From NCBI GenBank assembly GCA_026770025.1, contig JAMXDE010000004.1:1922001-1986000 (forward strand): a stretch of DNA of 64,000 bases, given 5' to 3'. This document shows, piece after piece, positions 59,924-64,000 of this stretch; position 1 is the stretch's first letter, and every line of letters begins with the position of its first letter. Under the pieces are notes generated by a model, which made no database searches, was not told where the DNA came from, and saw only the letters and a list, made by a program, of their open reading frames with translations. Made by a program: the position numbers and the translations under genes. This stretch comes from Craspedostauros australis (taxonomy: Eukaryota > Bacillariophyta > Bacillariophyceae > Mastogloiales > Achnanthaceae).

Positions 59924-60757
59924 GGTTATTCGGACTTCAACGGCTGGCTGAACAGAACAGAAATGGTTGACTGTCTCACTACTGCAGGTGGTGCTGTAGG
60001 TCGTATGAGTATTATATCATATAGTATAGTGTAATATTATAGAATGGATCGTATGGCACTATGATCTATGCTTGGAACGATCAGGCGAGATGCGCTCACA
60101 TGAGGGAACACAGCAGCGGCAGGTTCCGCAGGTGAACAAGAAGAAAGCTGTGATGTTTTCGATGTTGTTGTTGTTGCGGATGTCCGCGACGTGGTTGGTG
60201 ATCGTGGAGGCTACGGATGGCCGGCCAGACGAGAATTGAATTCTGCGTCTCCGAATCGCTCACAAAATGGTGCTCCAGCCAAATGGAAAGGAGACGAGGA
60301 GAATTGCGCATGTTACGACTATACGTATGTACAACATCCACAAGGAGCACGACCTATGACATGCAACAGTGCGGAAGAAGAGTGTTGTTTTCACATGTGC
60401 TGCTCTCTTCGCTAGTTTATAGATGCTATCAAATCATGCCATGGCAAAGCTGTGGCCAAGGTTTGATGTGATCTACTCGAAAGAAGAGGTCGTGGGACAG
60501 CACATGCCCTTTCCGCGGTTTAGACTCCAATGTGGACATGGGCAAGACGACACAGCCTCTTGTGCAGACGGCTGTAATCCTTTTTCCTTTCGGACTTTCA
60601 TGCGGTTGATACCGGTAGGCAGACACTTCGTCGCCGGTCGTCTCCGTGCACAAGATACGTCGCCTCTATGGACGTCAGGAACAGGCCCACCCCGATAACG
60701 TCATCGTCCGGGGTGGGGCGGGTTTGCGAATCGGGTCACTGTTCATTTTTCTGGGGT
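59924..60757. other. Intergenic region with an orphan Cys-rich frame and a GC hairpin
   Basis: 60104-60418 (+) is open and reads ENCACYDYTYVQHPQGARPM then TCNSAEEECCFHMCC, like part of a secreted protein, but lacks an ATG at its start. A perfect 9-bp stem (60686-60694 with 60709-60717) lies just outside the YR element's end. Confidence 0.4.
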
Positions 60758-60941
60758 GGCTAATCCAATAGACACATAGCTTGTCTGCGTTGGGTGGTAG
60801 GGCTACTAGCACCTCCAAGCTTGCCTTGGATCATCCGGCTCGATCCCTCCTGGCCAAGTTCGTCTCTGGTCTCTGCCTCGGCTGTTTGCGTTGGTGTTGA
60901 CTGATTCGATCCTTGGTTGGAGGGAGAGCGCTGGAATCCCC
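60758..60941 (-). repeat. Terminal repeat B2 of the YR element
   Basis: 184 bp, matches 61527-61709 with a few differences (for example CCTTGG against CATGG before the final GTTGG block). Confidence 0.85.
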
Positions 60942-61526
60942 AAAGGGCGGGAAGGTGGGTTAAAAATTTTGAAGCGTTGCGGGAAGCGTTATCCGAAGCG
61001 AGGAGTGTGACAATTCTGTCGTCTTTTCCAAATTGTGCGCATTTCGGGTGTTGCTTGTCGCATCGCTTCTCTGCTTGTTGTTTCTCTTCTCTCTTTCTCC
61101 TTTCTCTTGCAGGTTCCTCAATCTCCTCGTGTTCGACCTCCTTCGTTTCTCATTTGCTCGAAGCGGGTCTTGGTCCGGCTTCACTATCCGATTGCATCTT
61201 CTCTGATGGGTTTGCAATTGGTGTCATCGATAGCGCATTCCGTGTTTTTGAGTTTTTGTTTGTGTGTCGATTTTGTCGCCGCGGGCGATCATTTTGTGAG
61301 CTCCGCATTGCCATCAAATGGCCGTTGTCGCACATGGTTCGAATTGTCCTTACTTAGGATATTGGCCCATGTGTGGCCGTTATAACCGTTGAGTTTGGGT
61401 CTCCATTGCGGGGTGATGCACATGGCTTGCATTCCCGTTGTGTGTCCCGTCTTCTTCCTGCGGATGATGCCCTGGAGTCGTATGAGTCGGCTGTATCAAC
61501 CAGTCAATTATGTCTAGAAGTGACCC

Positions 61527-61709
61527 GGCTAATCCAATAGACACATAGCTTGTCTGCGTTGGGTGGTAGGGCTACTAGCACCTCCAAGCTTGCCTTGGAT
61601 CATCCGGCTCGATCCCTCCTAGCCAAGTTCGTCTCTGGTCTCTGCCTCGGCTGTTTGCGTTGGTGTTGACTGATTCGATCATGGTTGGAGGGAGAGCGCT
61701 GGAATCCCC
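61527..61709 (-). repeat. Internal repeat B1 of the YR element
   Basis: Partner of 60758-60941. Lies about 145 bases after the recombinase stop. A C15-type homopolymer follows at about 61781-61795. Confidence 0.85.
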
Positions 61710-61853
61710 CCTGGCAGAGGGAGAGCATCTTCCTCTCGGTGCCCCCTGTTTTTTCGTCACAGGTGGCGGAAAAAGAGGGCTCCCCCCCCCCCCCCCAAAG
61801 AGAAAGAAGTGGAAGAAAAAGAGGAACAACGAGAAAAAGTGAGCTGCCGACAA

Positions 61854-63551
61854 TCACATGCAAAGCGCGGTGATCCGCAACCGGTCCGCGAGTGGCCACT
61901 GCAGATACGCCGTAGGCATATCCTCGTTAGCGCGCTGTCGTCGCCAGCGCCCGTGTTCGGAGACCTCGAGTTTGGTGGCCGCTCGCATACATCCCGGCCG
62001 CTTCCGGGAAACGTGGGTGCGTCCCCCTCGCCGATACATGTGAAAAGAGTAGAACCGCGTGGGAATGGGTACTTGCTCCGCGCCGATGGCCGACCGTAGA
62101 AAGGTGTCGCCCCGCTGTTGTTGCTCCAGCAAGGATGGATACACGAACGTCGTGCGGTAGAATTGCGACGTCCACGGTTGCCCCGAGGGATGGTGCGCCA
62201 CGAGGTCGGTTGGGACACAGTTATCCCGATCCGCGCGTGCGCGAAGCATCCAGTCGCCGAGACTGAGGCCGGACGAGGTGCGGAAAGCGATGACGACGTC
62301 GGCCTGCCGACTGCGATCGGACTTCGTCTGCATGGCCAGGCGTAGTAGTACTGCGCCCGTGTTCGGTGGGAGGTCGTTGTTGCTGGCGTCGCGTGGGTTG
62401 AGAATGGTGACATCCGACCACGCGATACCGAAGGTTTCCGCAGCTCGTAGCCATCCCAACCAGCCGATGAGGTTGATGATGCCCGCCATAGCCGCTGTCC
62501 GCCGCTGTTGTGGCGTGACTGCATGTTGGTATTGGTGGAGGAAACTTCGGTCCATAAAGTGGACGTGACGAGAAAGCAAGGCAGCTGAGGGCCGCGAGTC
62601 TTCACCGAGCCGTGTGCGCATGCCCTGTGTCAGCATCGCATATCCGAGATGGTCGGTAGGGAGGCATGCGTCGACGATGATGGGTCGTTGTTTGGCGTCG
62701 AGCATGGCACGTTCGGGGTGCGAGATGCACATGTTCCACGCGCCAAAGGCCGATGCAGCGCTGCGTAGCCCCCGTACGGTGCTGAATTTGATGGTCTGGT
62801 CGTCGAGTGCGTTCTTGCGAGAGGGCGCCTGTGTGGCGTAGTGCTCCTGCGCCCACATGATCGGGATCGTGTCGGAGCAGGGTGGCGCCTGGATGTCGGG
62901 TGGTTGCATAGTCGGGATGCCGTATTGCAGACCGAACTTGCGCAACACTTGAATCTTGCTGCTGTATGTAGTGAGTGTGCCGGCTGCCCAGTTGTGTGCC
63001 ATGTCGATGATGCGCATGCGCTCCAAGCGGAGGAGGTGATAATCGGTGGGGCTGGGGACCAGCTCCCGCTGGAGATGCACTCGAACCGTGCATGCTTCAC
63101 AGACAAAGAGACCCAGGATGCCGAGGTTGGGTGGCAGCACCAGGCCCTTATGATTGCGGAGACGCGTGCGGAAGGGAGGTCCGACTCGACAGCACAGCTT
63201 GTGGTATCGGGTATAACATGGCTGGTAGGAGGCACCGCCGTGAGTGAACCCAATGTCGGCGAAGTGACACTGGTGCGCGGCAGTGCGCTGATTGATACTC
63301 CTAGCACAGCCCGTGCAAACGCTCGGCGATCCGTTGGTGATGCCGCCGATTCCGGGAGCGGGGAGCAAAGTCCAATCTGGGAGGTGTGAGGGAACGAGTG
63401 TGTGGAGAGACGCGGAGGAGGAGGTTAGGAATGTTGAGAGGAGAAGAAGAAGAGAGAGACAGGTCGTCATTGGTGAACACTCCGACCCGGATGAGATGAC
63501 GTGAGAGTCGGACGAAAGTGCGTTGGAGCACTCTGGGGACGAGGATGACAA
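61854..63551 (-). CDS. Tyrosine recombinase of the DIRS/Ngaro-like element
   Basis: Frame of 565 codons (the frame start is used; the true start may be internal). Catalytic residues can be placed: Arg369 in WLGWLRAAETFGIAW, His504-x-x-Arg507 in YSFHMYRRGG, His533 in SEHGRW, and nucleophile Tyr549 in MPTAYLQWP. A core-binding helical domain lies at about 190-330. The N-terminal third has a Cys/His-rich segment (CTGCARSINQ...HQCHF...CYTRYHKLCC...CEAC) that could bind zinc. Integrates the circular cDNA by site-specific recombination in this class, in place of a DDE integrase. Overlaps the RT/RNase H frame by about 250 bases in another frame. Confidence 0.87.
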   Translation of the reverse strand: MSSSSPECSNALSSDSHVISSGSECSPMTTCLSLLLLLSTFLTSSSASLHTLVPSHLPDWTLLPAPGIGGITNGSPSVCTGCARSINQRTAAHQCHFADIGFTHGGASYQPCYTRYHKLCCRVGPPFRTRLRNHKGLVLPPNLGILGLFVCEACTVRVHLQRELVPSPTDYHLLRLERMRIIDMAHNWAAGTLTTYSSKIQVLRKFGLQYGIPTMQPPDIQAPPCSDTIPIMWAQEHYATQAPSRKNALDDQTIKFSTVRGLRSAASAFGAWNMCISHPERAMLDAKQRPIIVDACLPTDHLGYAMLTQGMRTRLGEDSRPSAALLSRHVHFMDRSFLHQYQHAVTPQQRRTAAMAGIINLIGWLGWLRAAETFGIAWSDVTILNPRDASNNDLPPNTGAVLLRLAMQTKSDRSRQADVVIAFRTSSGLSLGDWMLRARADRDNCVPTDLVAHHPSGQPWTSQFYRTTFVYPSLLEQQQRGDTFLRSAIGAEQVPIPTRFYSFHMYRRGGRTHVSRKRPGCMRAATKLEVSEHGRWRRQRANEDMPTAYLQWPLADRLRITALCM

Positions 63552-63996
63552 ATCCAGTATCCAATGGCTGCTCCGCCCAGCACCCCAGTAGGAAGTAGAT
63601 CAGTTGATAGGCCAGTTCTGGCGGCGGTGCCCACAGGGTGATGCAGTTCATGCAGCTCTCTGGGTTCCACGGGCGGTCCCATCGACGTAGCAGTACAGTC
63701 GTGAGGGTGTCGGGGAAGGCGAGGGACGCGATCCGGGAGACATGCCGTTGTTGGAGTGGTGCCGGGGCCAGACATGCGGATAGGATCTGCGATGAGGTCG
63801 GTCTCTGATGGGCCGCATTGATCCAGATCCCACGGCTGAGTCCGTCAGTCCCTTCTGTGATGATGGCGGTGCCAGGGATGTGGATGACTTGAAGGTGACA
63901 CGACAGGTGAAGCTCGAGCTGCTTGATCTTTCGAACCATCTTGTGCAGTTCCGGTGATGTGGAAGTGCCTCCATCGACAACACAGTAGGTGCACAT
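63301..63996 (-). CDS. C-terminal RNase H part of the YR-element reverse transcriptase (truncated by the window)
   Basis: 231 codons, open toward the window end. Begins in the RNase H domain: DGGTSTSPELHKMVRKIKQL, then LQVIHIPGTAIITEGTDGLS, the closing motif IPGTxxxxxGTDGLSRG of DIRS-type RT-RNase H. The following ~170 residues are a connecting region of unknown role. The RT core (with the catalytic Asp pair) should lie beyond 64000. Confidence 0.75.
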   Translation of the reverse strand: MCTYCVVDGGTSTSPELHKMVRKIKQLELHLSCHLQVIHIPGTAIITEGTDGLSRGIWINAAHQRPTSSQILSACLAPAPLQQRHVSRIASLAFPDTLTTVLLRRWDRPWNPESCMNCITLWAPPPELAYQLIYFLLGCWAEQPLDTGFVILVPRVLQRTFVRLSRHLIRVGVFTNDDLSLSSSSPLNIPNLLLRVSPHTRSLTPPRLDFAPRSRNRRHHQRIAERLHGLC

Positions 63997-64000
63997 GTTG

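Larger units (their letters stand above)
60758..64000 (-). mobile_element. Tyrosine-recombinase (DIRS/Ngaro-like) retrotransposon, 3' part; 5' part beyond the window
   Basis: On the minus strand: RNase H end of an RT frame (63996-63301), overlapping tyrosine recombinase (63551-61854), then a repeat B1 (61527-61709), a 585-bp unit (60942-61526) and the second repeat copy B2 (60758-60941). This B1-A2-B2 ending is the split-direct-repeat layout of Ngaro/PAT-type elements. A1, a copy of 60942-61526, would be expected at the far end beyond 64000. Gag and the RT core are not in view. Confidence 0.82.

Noticed and set aside
61781..61795. C homopolymer as a terminator or structural signal
   Set aside because: A simple homopolymer in a transposon leader; length is uncertain in sequencing and no partner structure is seen.

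Overview
This window reads as nuclear DNA of a diatom (photosynthetic stramenopile). Four things point there. Several precursors start with a signal peptide followed by an Ala-Phe-Pro-type plastid motif. A fatty-acid elongase closely matches the centric-diatom type as I remember it. Two Ty1/copia retrotransposons of the diatom CoDi kind are present. Secreted proteins carry Pro/Ser-rich linkers. Genes are compact, introns are few (about 210-550 bp, GT-AG), and 5' leaders are rich in A and C. No species is assigned.

Layout. 1-12.3 kb: 3' part of a cyclic-nucleotide phosphodiesterase, a DUF1664-like coiled-coil membrane protein (-), a plastid YGGT/YlmG protein (+), a two-exon ELO elongase (-), and a 1440-residue STAND-type ATPase with a helical-repeat tail (-). 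12.8-19.3 kb: an intact copia element with a 169-171 bp LTR and an in-frame TGA between gag and pol. 20-30.5 kb: a disordered basic protein with a duplicated RRxSVTKFSLEA motif (-), a GPCR-like 7TM protein with four Cys-rich repeats that is broken by a dinucleotide-repeat frameshift (-), a xi-class glutathione transferase (+), and a plastid membrane protein (-).

31.4-46.8 kb: two tandem paralogues of a large secreted Cys-rich protein. A full-length, nearly unmutated copia element (36443-43724, 664-bp LTRs, ACAAC target duplication) separates them. It sits inside the 5' leader of the second paralogue, 36 bp before its ATG. 47.3-59.9 kb: macro-domain protein (+), plastid-type RlmI-like RNA methyltransferase (-), two divergently transcribed SPFH/band-7 proteins (one ending in KDEL), a secreted trypsin-like protease with a Thr-rich stalk (+), a MenE-like acyl-CoA synthetase (+), and an RBM34/Nop12 RNA-binding protein (-).

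60.7-64 kb: the 3' part of a tyrosine-recombinase (DIRS/Ngaro-like) retrotransposon on the minus strand. It has a B1-A2-B2 split direct-repeat end, and its RT part runs off the window.

Functional themes are inferred, not shown: signalling (PDE, STAND ATPase, 7TM receptor), plastid biogenesis and lipid or quinone metabolism (YGGT, ELO, MenE-like, plastid methyltransferase), and secreted or surface proteins (Cys-rich pair, Thr-rich protease). The strongest leads are the Cys-rich paralogue pair with its transposon-captured promoter, the Cys-repeat 7TM protein, the SPFH pair with a KDEL end, and the split-repeat YR element.
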